A stretch of DNA of 64,000 nt, taken from assembly GCA_963702235.1 (NCBI GenBank), contig CAVPBZ010000018.1, positions 682,001 to 746,000 of the forward strand, written 5' to 3'. Below, piece by piece: positions 49,647 through 60,109 of the stretch (positions are counted from its first letter, which is position 1; each line of letters opens with the position of its first letter). A program made the position numbers and the translations under genes. Source of the stretch: PALSA-505 sp963702235 (GTDB lineage Bacteria; Actinomycetota; Actinomycetes; Streptosporangiales; Streptosporangiaceae). The notes under the pieces were generated by a model. It ran no database searches. It was not told where the DNA came from and saw nothing but the letters and a program-made list of their open reading frames with translations.

Positions 49647-50402
49647 CTACGGAACGCGGAAGTAGGCCGCCGGAGTCAGCCCGGTCTCCTGCCGGAACGC
49701 CGCGACGAACGCGCTGGTGCTCTCGTACCCGACGTGCCGTGCGACGTTGCCGACGGGCTGCCCGGCGGCCAGCGCGGGCAGCGCGGCCTGCAGCCGCAGC
49801 AGGGTCCGCCAGCGACCGAACGGCACGCCGGTGCCGGCCAGGAAGGCCCGGGCGAGGGTGCGCTCGCTGGCGCCGGCCTGGCGGCCCCACTGGCCCAGCG
49901 TCCGCCGGTCGGCCGGGTTGGCGGCCAGCGCCCGGGCCACCTCGCGGGCCCGCTCGTCGGCGGGCAGCCGCACCTCGATCGTGTGCTGGGCGAGGGGTTC
50001 GAGCAGGTCGGTGAGCACGGCCTCGGCCCGCTGGCGCCGGGACGGGTCGAGGGTCTCCCGGTCGAGGTAGCCGATGAGATGCGCCAGTAGCGGCCCGGCC
50101 GCGACGGGCGTGGGCGCGGTCCAGCCGACGGGGCACAGGTCCGGCCTGATGTAGAGCGTCTGCATGGTGGCGGGACCCGACGCCTGGGTCTCGTGCGGCA
50201 GGCCCGCGGGTATCCACAGCGCCCGGGTCGGCGGCAGCACCCAGGTGGCCGCCTCGGTGACGACGGTGAGCACCCCGCTCGGCGCCCAGGCCAGCTGATG
50301 GTCGTCATGGGCGTGCCAGCTGAAAGCGGCCCCCGCGGCCATGGCGAACGTCGCGACGATCATGGCCGGGTCGCCCGCGCCGCGATGTCCGTCTAGCGCC
50401 AC
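49647..50402 (-). CDS. AraC family regulator with N-terminal cupin
   Basis: A 251-residue regulator. The N-terminal cupin shows FSWHAHDDHQLAWAPSGVLTV and LPPTRALWIPAGLPHETQ. The C-terminal double helix-turn-helix is RTLGQWGRQAGASERTLARAFLAGTGVPFGRWRTLLRLQAALPALAAGQPVGNVARHVGYESTSAFVAAFRQETGLTPAAYFR. Resembles NimR-type regulators of efflux genes. GTG at 50402 is used; ATG 50363 is the alternative. Divergent from the methyltransferase-ChrA unit. Confidence 0.88.
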   Translation of the reverse strand: MALDGHRGAGDPAMIVATFAMAAGAAFSWHAHDDHQLAWAPSGVLTVVTEAATWVLPPTRALWIPAGLPHETQASGPATMQTLYIRPDLCPVGWTAPTPVAAGPLLAHLIGYLDRETLDPSRRQRAEAVLTDLLEPLAQHTIEVRLPADERAREVARALAANPADRRTLGQWGRQAGASERTLARAFLAGTGVPFGRWRTLLRLQAALPALAAGQPVGNVARHVGYESTSAFVAAFRQETGLTPAAYFRVP

Positions 50403-50457
50403 AGGACGGCAGAATACGCGCTAGCCCGCTTCCGAACGGCTCCGTAGCGTGGCTGAC

Positions 50458-51042
50458 ATGAACAAGAATCATGTGAGTCTGTGTCCGAGCCCGGAGTGGG
50501 CCGCGTGGCTCCAGGGTGAGGTGCTGCCGGCGCTCACCGCGGGCGTCGATCTCGGCGCCGAGATGCTCGAGGTCGGCCCGGGGCCAGGGGCGGCGACCGA
50601 GTGGCTGCGGCACCGGGTGCGGCGGCTGGTCGCCGTCGAGATCGACCCTGAGGCCGCCGCCAGGCTCGCGGCCCGCTACGGCGGCGGCAACGTCGAGGTA
50701 GCGGTCGGCGACGCCACCGGGCTGACGTTCCCTGACGCGTCGTTCGACTCCGCCGGGACGTTCACGATGCTGCACCACGTGCCGACGGCCGCGCTGCAGA
50801 ACGGGATCCTGTCCGAACTGCTGCGGGTGCTGCGCCCCGGCGGCATCCTCGTCGGCTCGGACAGCCCGCCCGGCAACGACCTGCACCACTTCCACGAGGG
50901 CGACACCTACAACCCGGTCGAGCCCGCAGCCTTCCTCACCCGGCTGCAGACCCTGGGCTTCGGCAAGATCACGATCAGCGTGGGCGACACGCTGACGTTC
51001 GTCGCGCACAAGCCGGGCAGCGGGACAGACGGCAGGTGCTGA
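50458..51042 (+). CDS. class I SAM-dependent methyltransferase
   Basis: A 194-residue Methyltransf_11-type enzyme: MLEVGPGPGAATEWLRHRV (SAM site), LVAVEIDPEAAARLA, GDATGLTFPDASFDSAGTFTMLHHVP and LLRVLRPGGILVGSD. TAGCGT (50445-50450) is seven nt before the ATG, so it is leaderless. The end overlaps a small TPR-type gene that in turn overlaps chrA, giving a three-gene coupled operon. Substrate unknown. Confidence 0.85.
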   Translation: MNKNHVSLCPSPEWAAWLQGEVLPALTAGVDLGAEMLEVGPGPGAATEWLRHRVRRLVAVEIDPEAAARLAARYGGGNVEVAVGDATGLTFPDASFDSAGTFTMLHHVPTAALQNGILSELLRVLRPGGILVGSDSPPGNDLHHFHEGDTYNPVEPAAFLTRLQTLGFGKITISVGDTLTFVAHKPGSGTDGRC

Positions 51043-51224
51043 CCAGCGCGGCGGCCGGTTACACTCTGGCGTGCTCATATGCGCGGGCAGGCCGGGCCGG
51101 CGACGCACGGGACACGCTGGCCGGAGCGGTGGCACTCAACCCGGATCTGCGCGCCAGCGCAGCCCGCGATGCTGACCTCCGCGCGCAGCGCGGCACCGGC
51201 CGGCTCGACGCCCTGCTCGGATGA
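51036..51224 (+). CDS. short TPR end-of-group protein
   Basis: A 62-residue protein: YTLACSYARAGRAGDARDTLAGAVALNPDLRASAARDADLRAQRG, ending in LDALLG. This is the closing TPR pattern (LACxYARxGRxxDAxxxLxxAVxLxPxLRxxAxxDxDL) usually found at the end of longer proteins, here as a stand-alone gene. GTG at 51036 overlaps the methyltransferase stop, and its stop overlaps the chrA start (ATGA). It may be a true small adaptor or a remnant. Confidence 0.6.
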   Translation: MLTSAAAGYTLACSYARAGRAGDARDTLAGAVALNPDLRASAARDADLRAQRGTGRLDALLG

Positions 51225-52390
51225 CTGAGCCGGGCCAGGCCCGGGCCAGCCTGGGCACGATCGCGCGGGAATGGTCCCGCATAGGCGTGACCGGGTTCGG
51301 CGGGCCGCCGGCGCACATCGCGCTGCTGCGCAGGCTGTGCGTCGACGACCGGCACTGGCTGGCGGCCGAGGAGTTCGAGGACGGCATCGCCGCCACCAGC
51401 CTGCTGCCCGGGCCGACGTCGACCCAGCTCGCGATCTTCTGCGCGTGGCGGCTGCGCGGGGCGCGCGGGGCGATCGTGGGCGGGGCCTGCTTCATCCTGC
51501 CCGGCCTGGTGATCATCCTCGGGCTGTCGGCGCTGTTCCTGGCCAGTCACCCGCCGCGCTGGCTGCAGGGCATCGCCGCCGGGGCAGGCGCCGGCGTGCC
51601 GGCGGTCGCGGTCGCCGCGGCCATCGGCTTCCTGCCGGCCAGCTGGCTGCGGGTCCGCGGCGCGCGGAGCCGCCAGGGACGCTGGATGGCCTACCTCGCG
51701 GCCGGCGTCGCGTGCGCGGCGGTCGCCGGCGAGTACCTCGTCGCTCTGCTGCTCGCCTGCGGGCTGGCCGAGACGGCCGTCCAGCACCGGGCGCTGGCGG
51801 AGCCGAAGAGAGGCCTGCCCGGTGCCCTGCCGCTGGCTGTCGCGCTGCCCGCCGCCGGGGGACTGAGCGCGCTGGCCTGGGTGGCGCTCAAGGTCGGCGC
51901 CTTCTCGTTCGGAGGAGGCTTTGTGATTATCCCGCTCATGCAGCACGACGCCGTCAGCATCTACCACTGGATGACCAGCGCGCAGTTCCTCAACGCTGTC
52001 GCGCTGGGCCAGGTCACGCCGGGGCCGGTCGTGCTGACGGTCTCGGTCGTCGGCTACGCCGCGTGGGGGATCCGCGGCGGGCTGCTGGCCGCGCTGGTGG
52101 CGTTCGCGCCGTCGTTCGTGTTCGTGATCGCGGGTGCCCCGCATTTTGACCGGCTGCGCCGCAGCGCCCACGCGCAGGCGTTGCTGACCGGGGCCGGCGC
52201 GTGCGCGATCGGCGGGATCGCCGGGGCGGCTGTGCCGCTGGCGGCCGGCCTGGCGCACCTGTGGCAGATCGGGATCACCGTGCTGGCGGCCGGCTGGCTG
52301 CTGGGGCTGCGCCGGGGAGTGGTCAGCGCGCTGCTGGGCTGCGGCGCGCTCGGCGCGATCGCCGCGTTCGCGCACGCGCCGCTGTCCTGA
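51221..52390 (+). CDS. chrA: chromate transporter
   Basis: A 389-residue, two-domain CHR-family protein with about ten helices. Both halves show the family motifs: GVTGFGGPPAHIALLRR and LLPGPTSTQLAIFCAWRLRGARGA in the first, KVGAFSFGGGFVIIPLMQ and LGQVTPGPVVLTVSVVGYAAWG in the second. It would export chromate. Overlaps the TPR gene by 4 bp. Confidence 0.92.
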   Translation: MTEPGQARASLGTIAREWSRIGVTGFGGPPAHIALLRRLCVDDRHWLAAEEFEDGIAATSLLPGPTSTQLAIFCAWRLRGARGAIVGGACFILPGLVIILGLSALFLASHPPRWLQGIAAGAGAGVPAVAVAAAIGFLPASWLRVRGARSRQGRWMAYLAAGVACAAVAGEYLVALLLACGLAETAVQHRALAEPKRGLPGALPLAVALPAAGGLSALAWVALKVGAFSFGGGFVIIPLMQHDAVSIYHWMTSAQFLNAVALGQVTPGPVVLTVSVVGYAAWGIRGGLLAALVAFAPSFVFVIAGAPHFDRLRRSAHAQALLTGAGACAIGGIAGAAVPLAAGLAHLWQIGITVLAAGWLLGLRRGVVSALLGCGALGAIAAFAHAPLS

Positions 52391-52397
52391 CGGCCGG

Positions 52398-53966
<1,569 letters not shown>

Positions 53967-54115
53967 GAGCGTGTCCCTTCCACGCCACCATCGTGCACCT
54001 GTCCCGGGCATCTCGCACTTAGTGAGGACGGGCGATGAGAGATGATCATGAAGGATGACTAACGGACGCTCCATCGCCCAGCGGTCCCGTCTGGAAGGGT
54101 CAAGGGGTAAATCGC

Positions 54116-54169
54116 ATGACTCGCCGGGGCGGCTACCGCACAATCGCCAAGGGATATGACCATGGATGA
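54116..54169 (+). other. possible 17-residue leader ORF overlapping the RraA-like gene
   Basis: ATG at 54116, with AAGGGG upstream, opens 17 codons that stop at TGA 54167-54169, just after the ATG (54162) of the next gene. The layout would allow translational coupling. No conserved peptide is recognised, so this may be chance. Confidence 0.2.
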
Positions 54170-54869
54170 GCAAGAGCTCCGCCAGCGGTTCGCGCTGCTG
54201 ACGACGGCCCACCTCGCCGATGCATGCATCCGGGCTCAGCTCGGCGTGCGCTGCGCCCCCTCGCCTGTCCGGGCTGTCGTGCCTGGGAGCCGGCTGGCCG
54301 GGCGCGTGTGTCCGGCGCGGCATGCCGGCAGCGTCGATGTCTTCCTGGAGGCATTCCAACGGGCATCAGCCGGTGACGTGCTCGTGGCCGATAACGGCGG
54401 CCGCCTCGACGAAAGCTGCGTAGGCGATCTCGTGGCCCTGGATGCCCAGGCCGCCGGCCTGGCGGGAATCGTGATCTGGGGGCTGCATCGCGACACCGCT
54501 GACATCGTCGAGGCGGGCCTGCCGGTCTTCAGCATGGGCTCGATCCCCACCGGGCCGCTGCGCCTGGATGCCCGTGCTCCGGACGCGCTGGAGTCCGCCA
54601 CTGTCGGGGACTGGACAGTGGGCCGCGAGGATCTGGTCCTCGGCGATGACGACGGCGTGCTGTTCGTGCCCGCCAGCCGCGCCGCGGACCTGTTCGCGCT
54701 CGCCGAGACGATCCGCGACACCGAGCGGCGACAGGCCGACCAGATCCACGCCGGTACCTCGCTGCGCAGCCAGGTGCAGTTCGACGCCTATCTGGCCCGG
54801 CGCCAGCAGGAGCCGTCGCTGACTTTCCGCGAGCACCTGCGGTCCGTGCGCGGCGCCATCGAGGAATGA
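54162..54869 (+). CDS. RraA-like / HMG-aldolase family protein
   Basis: A 235-residue member of the RraA/4-hydroxy-4-methyl-2-oxoglutarate aldolase family: LTTAHLADACIRA at the N-terminus, DVLVADNGGRLDESCVGDLVALDAQAAGLAGIVIWGLHRDTADI (active-site loop with RD) and GREDLVLGDDDGVLFVPASRA. The usual VDGxxRD reads IWGLHRD, a small deviation. The C-terminal 50 residues (QIHAGTSLRSQVQFDAYLARRQ) extend past the common core. Activity could be aldolase or oxaloacetate decarboxylase. Confidence 0.8.
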   Translation: MDEQELRQRFALLTTAHLADACIRAQLGVRCAPSPVRAVVPGSRLAGRVCPARHAGSVDVFLEAFQRASAGDVLVADNGGRLDESCVGDLVALDAQAAGLAGIVIWGLHRDTADIVEAGLPVFSMGSIPTGPLRLDARAPDALESATVGDWTVGREDLVLGDDDGVLFVPASRAADLFALAETIRDTERRQADQIHAGTSLRSQVQFDAYLARRQQEPSLTFREHLRSVRGAIEE

Positions 54870-54898
54870 CCTGTCGTCACCGGATGTGACAGCGCTCG

Positions 54899-56122
54899 TC
54901 AGGTGCGGGGGAGTGCTTCCCGGCTGCGCTGGAGGAAGGCACGCTCGGCCGCGTTCTGGGTGCGGGTGATCGCCGCCTCGTACGCCGCTGCCGCCTCGGC
55001 GTTGCGGCCCAGGCGGCGGAGCAGGTCCGCGCGGACGGCATGGAACAGGTAGTAGCCGCCGAGGTCCAGCCCGTCCGTGATCGCGAGCGCGGCATCCGGC
55101 CCGTGCACCTCGGCGACCGCGATCGCGCGGTTGAGCGCCACCACCGGGGTCGGGGCAAGCGCCAGCAGGTGGTCGTACAGCTGCAGGATCTGCTGCCAGT
55201 CGGTCGCGGCCGCGGCGGCCGCGTCGCCGTGCACCGCGTTGATCGCCGCCTGGATCTGGTACGGGCCGGGCTGGCCCCGCCGCAGGCACCGCCGGACGAT
55301 GGACTGTCCTTCGGCGGTGAGGCCGCGGTGCCACCGGCCGCGGTCCTGGTCGGCCAGCAGGACGAGGCTGCCGTCCGGGGTGGTGCGGGCGGCCCGGCGG
55401 GCCTCCAGCAGCAGCATGAGCGCGAGCAGTCCCAGCGCCTCCGGCTCATCCGGCATGAGCTCGGCCAGCAGCCGGCCCAGCCGGATGGCCTCGGCGCAGA
55501 GGTCGGCGCGGACCAGCTGCTCGCCGGAGCTCGCCGCGTAGCCCTCGTTGAAGATGAGGTAGACGACGGCCAGCACGGCGCGCAGCCGGCCGGGCAGCTC
55601 GGCTTCGGCCGGGACCCGGTACGGGATCCCCGCGTCGCGGATCTTGCCCTTGGCCCGGACCAGCCGCTGCGCCATCGTCGGCTCGGGTACCAGGAAGGCG
55701 CGGGCGATCTCCGCGGTGGTGAGCCCGCCGAGCAGCCGCAGCGTCAGGGAGACCCGGGCGCTGGCCGCCAGCGCGGGATGACAGCAGGTGAAGATCAGGC
55801 GCAGCCGGTCATCGGGCACGGTTTCCTCCTCAGCCGGCTCGTCGCTTCCGTGCAGCAGCGCGGCCTGGGCGTGCCGGTCCTCGCGGGACGCCTCCCGGCG
55901 CAGCCGGTCGATCGCCCTGTTGCGCGCGGTGGTGATGATCCATCCCGCCGGGCTCGGCGGCGGCCCGGTGGCCGGCCACCGCTGCACCGCCACGGTGAAG
56001 GCGTCCTGGACCGCCTCCTCGGCCACGTCGATGTCGCCGAAGTGGCGGACGAGGACAGCCACCGCCCGGCCGTATTCCGCGCGGAACACGCGTCCGATCT
56101 CCGCTGCGGGCAGCGCGGGCAC
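54899..56122 (-). CDS. ECF42-type sigma factor with TPR-like C-terminus
   Basis: A 407-residue sigma factor. Region 2: VFRAEYGRAVAVLVRHFGDIDVAEEAVQDAFTVAVQRWP. Region 4: LRLIFTCCHPALAASARVSLTLRLLGGLTTAEIARAFLVPEPTMAQRLVRAKGKI. The C-terminal 230 residues form TPR-like helices ending in the ECF42-typical FHAVRADLLRRLGRNAEAAAAYEAAITRTQNAAERAFLQRS. Its standard partner, a DGPF/YCII protein, is encoded 8 bp upstream on the same strand. Confidence 0.93.
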   Translation of the reverse strand: MPALPAAEIGRVFRAEYGRAVAVLVRHFGDIDVAEEAVQDAFTVAVQRWPATGPPPSPAGWIITTARNRAIDRLRREASREDRHAQAALLHGSDEPAEEETVPDDRLRLIFTCCHPALAASARVSLTLRLLGGLTTAEIARAFLVPEPTMAQRLVRAKGKIRDAGIPYRVPAEAELPGRLRAVLAVVYLIFNEGYAASSGEQLVRADLCAEAIRLGRLLAELMPDEPEALGLLALMLLLEARRAARTTPDGSLVLLADQDRGRWHRGLTAEGQSIVRRCLRRGQPGPYQIQAAINAVHGDAAAAAATDWQQILQLYDHLLALAPTPVVALNRAIAVAEVHGPDAALAITDGLDLGGYYLFHAVRADLLRRLGRNAEAAAAYEAAITRTQNAAERAFLQRSREALPRT

Positions 56123-56130
56123 GGCCGTCG

Positions 56131-56484
56131 TCAGCCCTCGGTCCGGTCCTGGAACGGCCGCACCTCGATCGGCAGCGTGGTCACCTGGGTGATCCTGCGG
56201 CTCCAGCCGAGCGCTGCGTCAAGATCCTCGGCGTTGATGATCCAGAACCCGCCGATGTGCTCCTTGCCTTCCGCGAACGGGCCATCGGTGGTGAGCAGCT
56301 CGGCGTCGGAGTACCGGACCACGGTGGCCGTGCTCGCCGGGTGCAGCCCGCCGCTGAACACCCACGAGCCGGCGGCCTTGATCTCCTGGTTGATGACGTC
56401 GAGGTCCCGCATCACCTTGGCCAGGACCTCGGGCGGGGGGATCGGTCCCTCGGGCTGGTACATGCTGAGCAGGTACTGCTTCAT
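56131..56484 (-). CDS. DGPF/YCII-domain protein (ECF42 partner)
   Basis: A 117-residue protein with the defining TTDGPFAEGKEHIGGFWIINAEDLDAALGWSRRI. DGPF proteins are the near-constant neighbours of ECF42 sigma factors and are thought to be their targets or partners. ATG at 56484 follows AAGGAGAAGG. First gene of a two-gene unit. Confidence 0.93.
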   Translation of the reverse strand: MKQYLLSMYQPEGPIPPPEVLAKVMRDLDVINQEIKAAGSWVFSGGLHPASTATVVRYSDAELLTTDGPFAEGKEHIGGFWIINAEDLDAALGWSRRITQVTTLPIEVRPFQDRTEG

Positions 56485-56685
56485 CGTGTCCTTCTCCTTG
56501 CCGGTTCGGCCGGCTCCGGTGCCGGCCCTCACTGCCTATACGAACGGCCCGCGGCTGGATCGACAACGGGCCGGCCATGGCCATGCGCCGCCTTCGCGCT
56601 GGCCGGCGGGCCCGTCCGCGGAGCCGTTCGGAAGATATCTTGACGTCGAGATTGAACCACGGCTTCCCGGCGGTCGTGTAACGGT

Positions 56686-57873
56686 GTGCAGGCTGGCCCG
56701 GCGCACGCGGCCGCCGGCTCCGTCTGGACGGTCCAGCCGACCGTCAACCCGGCGGCCAGGTCGGCCACCCCCACCGATAGCACCTTCGCCAGCGTGTCGG
56801 CTTCCGGACCCGGCGAGGCCTGGGCGGTCGGAACCTTCTTGAACCCCAAAAGCCTCGACCAGCCGCTGGCCGAGCACCGGAATGCGACCACCTGGAGCCG
56901 GGCGCCGATCCCGGAGCCGGCCGGGCAGCAGGCCGTCCTGTCCGGGGTGAAGGACCTCGGCCCCAGCAACGCCTGGGCGGTCGGCACCAGCTTCGGCGGG
57001 GGACCCGGGGCCGTAGCCGCCGGGCTGACGCTGATCGAGCACTGGAACGGCACCAAGTGGTCGATCGTGCCCAGCCCGAACCCTGCCGCCGCCCCAGGTG
57101 ACTCCGACGTGCTGACCTCCATCTCCGGCACCGGCCCCAACGACCTGTGGGCCGCCGGGTGGGACAACAACAGCGTGGCCAACACGATCTCCCTGCTGTT
57201 CGAGCACTGGAACGGCACCACCTGGACGGCAGCGGCCTCACCGACGCCGTTCATGTCGGACCAGTTCGCCAACGGCATCACCGCCATCAGCCCGGACAAC
57301 GTGTGGGCCGTCGGCTTCGACGAGACGCTCAACTCGAAGAACCTGGCCGCGCACTGGAACGGGACGGCATGGTCGATCGTGCCCACCCCGGACATCACCC
57401 ACGCGGGCAACGTGCAGGACCTGCTGACCGGGGTCAGCAGCGATGCCGCCGTTGACGTGTGGGCCTCGGGCTACGCGCACAACGTCAACAATCAGAACTC
57501 CCACCGTGAGCCGTATGTGCTGCACTGGACCGGTTCCACGTGGGTCCTGACCAAGGTGCCGACCCTCGGCACCGAGGGCAGCTCGCTGAACGGCATCCAG
57601 GTGCTGTCACCGACCGACGCCTGGGCGGCCGGCCAGACCCAGGAGAGCAACGGGGTCATCCTCAGCCTGACCGAGCAGTTCAACGGCAAGACCTGGAGCG
57701 TTGTCCCCAGCCCCGACCCGGGCGCGATCGGCGGCAACGTCAGGGAGAAGGACAATTCGCTCGTCTCGATAGCCAGCGCCGGGGGCAGCAACCTGTTCGC
57801 CGTCGGCTCCCGGGCGGCCCCCAAGGGCCAGTCCACCAACCGCACCCTGGCCATCGCCACCACCCAGGGATGA
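56686..57873 (+). CDS. repeat protein of secreted type, 5' end damaged
   Basis: About 395 residues built of six to seven repeats of about 50 residues with the pattern WAVG...EHWNGTxWxxVPSP, suggesting a beta-propeller outside the cell. The N-terminus (from GTG 56686) is only QAGPAHAAAGS, which looks like the end of a signal peptide; a TGA at 56653-56655 closes the frame upstream and no hydrophobic core precedes it. Either the start has been lost by an indel or deletion, or the protein is made without an export signal. A perfect terminator follows. Confidence 0.7.
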   Translation: MQAGPAHAAAGSVWTVQPTVNPAARSATPTDSTFASVSASGPGEAWAVGTFLNPKSLDQPLAEHRNATTWSRAPIPEPAGQQAVLSGVKDLGPSNAWAVGTSFGGGPGAVAAGLTLIEHWNGTKWSIVPSPNPAAAPGDSDVLTSISGTGPNDLWAAGWDNNSVANTISLLFEHWNGTTWTAAASPTPFMSDQFANGITAISPDNVWAVGFDETLNSKNLAAHWNGTAWSIVPTPDITHAGNVQDLLTGVSSDAAVDVWASGYAHNVNNQNSHREPYVLHWTGSTWVLTKVPTLGTEGSSLNGIQVLSPTDAWAAGQTQESNGVILSLTEQFNGKTWSVVPSPDPGAIGGNVREKDNSLVSIASAGGSNLFAVGSRAAPKGQSTNRTLAIATTQG

Positions 57874-57887
57874 TCTGACGATCGCGA

Positions 57888-57925
57888 AACCCCGGCCCGG
57901 GAGGTGATCCTTCCGGGCCGGGGTT
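57888..57925 (+). terminator. rho-independent-type terminator
   Basis: A 13-bp perfect stem (57888-57900 with 57913-57925, AACCCCGGCCCGG and its complement) with a 12-base loop, starting 15 bp after the repeat-protein stop codon and followed by a weak T-containing stretch. Confidence 0.9.
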
Positions 57926-58099
57926 CTGCCTTACAAGTGTGTAATTATCCGCGCCGGACGCCATCGCCGGGCGTCCAGGGCCCGCCGACGGGCAGCAGGA
58001 ACGGGTGGTCTTGGCGGATTCGCGCGTGGCGAAACAGGTGACCAGACCGGTCAGGAATCGAGAAGCGCGGGTCAGCGAGCCGCGGCTAGCCTGACCGCC

Positions 58100-58510
58100 A
58101 TGGACATCACCATTCACGCGAGCTTCCTCCCGCATGACGACCCGGATGCCTCCCTGGCCTTCTACCGCGACACCCTCGGCTTCGAGGTCCGCAACGACGT
58201 CGGGTACGGCAAGATGCGCTGGATCACGGTCGGCCCCGCCGACCAGCCCGGCACGTCCATCCTCCTGGCGCCCCCGACCGCCGATCCCGGCGTCACCGAC
58301 GACGAGCGCCGCACCATCGCCGAGATGATGGCCAAGGGCACCTACGGCTGGATCCTGCTGGCTACCGCCGACCTCAACGGCACCTTCGAGAAGGTGCAGG
58401 CCAGCGGCGCCGAGGTCGTCCAGGAGCCGACCGAGCAGCCGTACGGGATTCGCGACTGCGCCTTCCGCGATCCGGCGGGCAACCTGATCCGCATCCAGGA
58501 GCTGCGCTGA
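58100..58510 (+). CDS. VOC (glyoxalase) family protein
   Basis: A 136-residue VOC protein: ITIHASFLPHDDPDASLAFYRDTLGFEV, SILLAPPTADPG and EQPYGIRDCAFRDPAGNLIRIQEL, close to glyoxalases of the YycE/PhnB-like type. TAGCCT (58087-58092) is seven nt before the ATG, so it is leaderless. It stands alone; substrate unknown. Confidence 0.88.
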   Translation: MDITIHASFLPHDDPDASLAFYRDTLGFEVRNDVGYGKMRWITVGPADQPGTSILLAPPTADPGVTDDERRTIAEMMAKGTYGWILLATADLNGTFEKVQASGAEVVQEPTEQPYGIRDCAFRDPAGNLIRIQELR

Positions 58511-58663
58511 GCCGTCCGGCGATCGCAGCCATAAAGAGTGTCAACCACAATCTGCGCGTAAGCGTCTTGTCTGTGTAACCCTTAGTTGCCCCGCAGAGCT
58601 CCAGAGCACAGATACCAAAAGTCATGTTCCCGTCTCCAGGGAATGGGCGGAAGAGAGACCTTG

Positions 58664-60109
58664 ATGGGCGTGGTCAGCAGGCTGGTGCCGCTGGTTGCGG
58701 GGATGATGATGGTCGCCGGGCTCGCCGCCCCCGCGGCGCATGCCGGGCAGCCCATCCCGGGCCTGGTCAGCAGCCAGGCCAGTGACCTGACTCCGGCGGT
58801 TCCCGGCGGGCAGTGTTACCCGGGCGCCAACCAGGACCTGTGCCGGCGGATCCTGGTGCTTAAGCAGATCGGGCCCTGGATCTACGCGGGCGGGATCATC
58901 GACAGCGTGACCGACCGGACCACCGGGGTGACCACCGGCGGCTTCCATAACATCTTCCGGTTCAGCGCCAGCACGGGCGCGGTCGAGACCTCCTGGCAGC
59001 CGCAGTTCTACAAGTCGGCGCAGTCCAATAACACGACCGCGTACCTGGACTCCGCGGTCACCGGCATCGCCAGCGACGGCAGCAACAGCATCTACGTGGC
59101 GGGTCAGTTCACTCAGGTCGCGCAGGCGCCGGGCGGCACCGGCGTCACCCGCAAAGGCGTCGCCGCGGTGAGCGCCACCGACGCCTCGCTGCTGCCGTTC
59201 AACGCCCAGATCTGCGCGGGCGGGGGCGGCTGCGTGGTGAACGACGTCGCGTACGTTGACGGCACGCTGTGGCTGGGCGGGCTGTTCACGCACCTGGCCA
59301 GGCAGCCGGTCACCGCGCTGGCGTTCGTGGACCCGGTGACCGGCGCGCTGGCCGGCACCCAGCTGCCGGTCTCGGGTGCGCCCACCAACACGGTGGGCAC
59401 CAAGGTGGCGCGGATCGCCGTCAACCCGCAGCAGAGCCAGGCGGTGATGATCGGCAACTTCACCTCGGTCGGCGGCGAGACGCACATTGAGGTGGCGGTG
59501 CTGGACATCACCGCGAGCGGCGGGGCCACCGTCAACGCCTGGAACGATCCCGCCAACCTGGAGGCCAGCGAGTACCCGAACTGCCGCGGCACCGAGACCT
59601 GGGCGCGGGGGGTGGACTGGGATCCGACCGGCACCTACTTCGACATCGCGGCCAGCGGCGGCGGCGGCTTCAACGCCTACGGCGCCCACGGCGCGCTGTG
59701 CGATGCCTTCTCCCGGTTCAAGAGCGACGGCAACCCCAGCACGCCCTACCCGCTGATCGTGAACGAGACCGGGTTCGACTCGCTGTTCACCGTGACCGAC
59801 ACCGGCAATTACGCCTATACCGGCGGGCACAACAAATCCCTGAACTACGCGGTGTACATCAACGGCACGCAGGTGCCGGCCACCCTGGAGCATCACTACG
59901 GCATCGGCGCCATCGACGTGGCACCCTCCGATCCGGGCTACGGCAAGGCCGTGACCAGCTTCAACAACAGCACCAGCACCGGCCGCGGCGCCGGCTGGGC
60001 GTCATCCCTCAGCGTCACCGGCTCGGGCGTCTACATCGGCGGCGACGCCGAGCACGTGGGAACCGACAAGACCATCCAGCGCCTCGCCTTCTTCCCCGTC
60101 AGCGGTTAG
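58664..60109 (+). CDS. secreted beta-propeller-type protein
   Basis: About 481 residues with a clear Sec signal peptide (MGVVSRLVPLVAGMMMVAGL, cleavage after AHA near residue 28). The mature part has propeller-like repeats with IYAGGIIDSV, IYVAGQFTQV, LWLGGLFTHL and MIGNFTSVGGE, each a Y/WxGGxF motif as in delta-60-type repeats of extracellular proteins. ATG at 58664 is used; 58643 is possible. No catalytic domain is visible; a surface or adhesion role is a guess. Confidence 0.8.
   Translation: MGVVSRLVPLVAGMMMVAGLAAPAAHAGQPIPGLVSSQASDLTPAVPGGQCYPGANQDLCRRILVLKQIGPWIYAGGIIDSVTDRTTGVTTGGFHNIFRFSASTGAVETSWQPQFYKSAQSNNTTAYLDSAVTGIASDGSNSIYVAGQFTQVAQAPGGTGVTRKGVAAVSATDASLLPFNAQICAGGGGCVVNDVAYVDGTLWLGGLFTHLARQPVTALAFVDPVTGALAGTQLPVSGAPTNTVGTKVARIAVNPQQSQAVMIGNFTSVGGETHIEVAVLDITASGGATVNAWNDPANLEASEYPNCRGTETWARGVDWDPTGTYFDIAASGGGGFNAYGAHGALCDAFSRFKSDGNPSTPYPLIVNETGFDSLFTVTDTGNYAYTGGHNKSLNYAVYINGTQVPATLEHHYGIGAIDVAPSDPGYGKAVTSFNNSTSTGRGAGWASSLSVTGSGVYIGGDAEHVGTDKTIQRLAFFPVSG

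Noticed and set aside
55040..56842. Plus-strand frame of 600 codons opposite the ECF42 and DGPF genes
   Set aside because: Both minus-strand proteins carry full family motifs; this frame has none.
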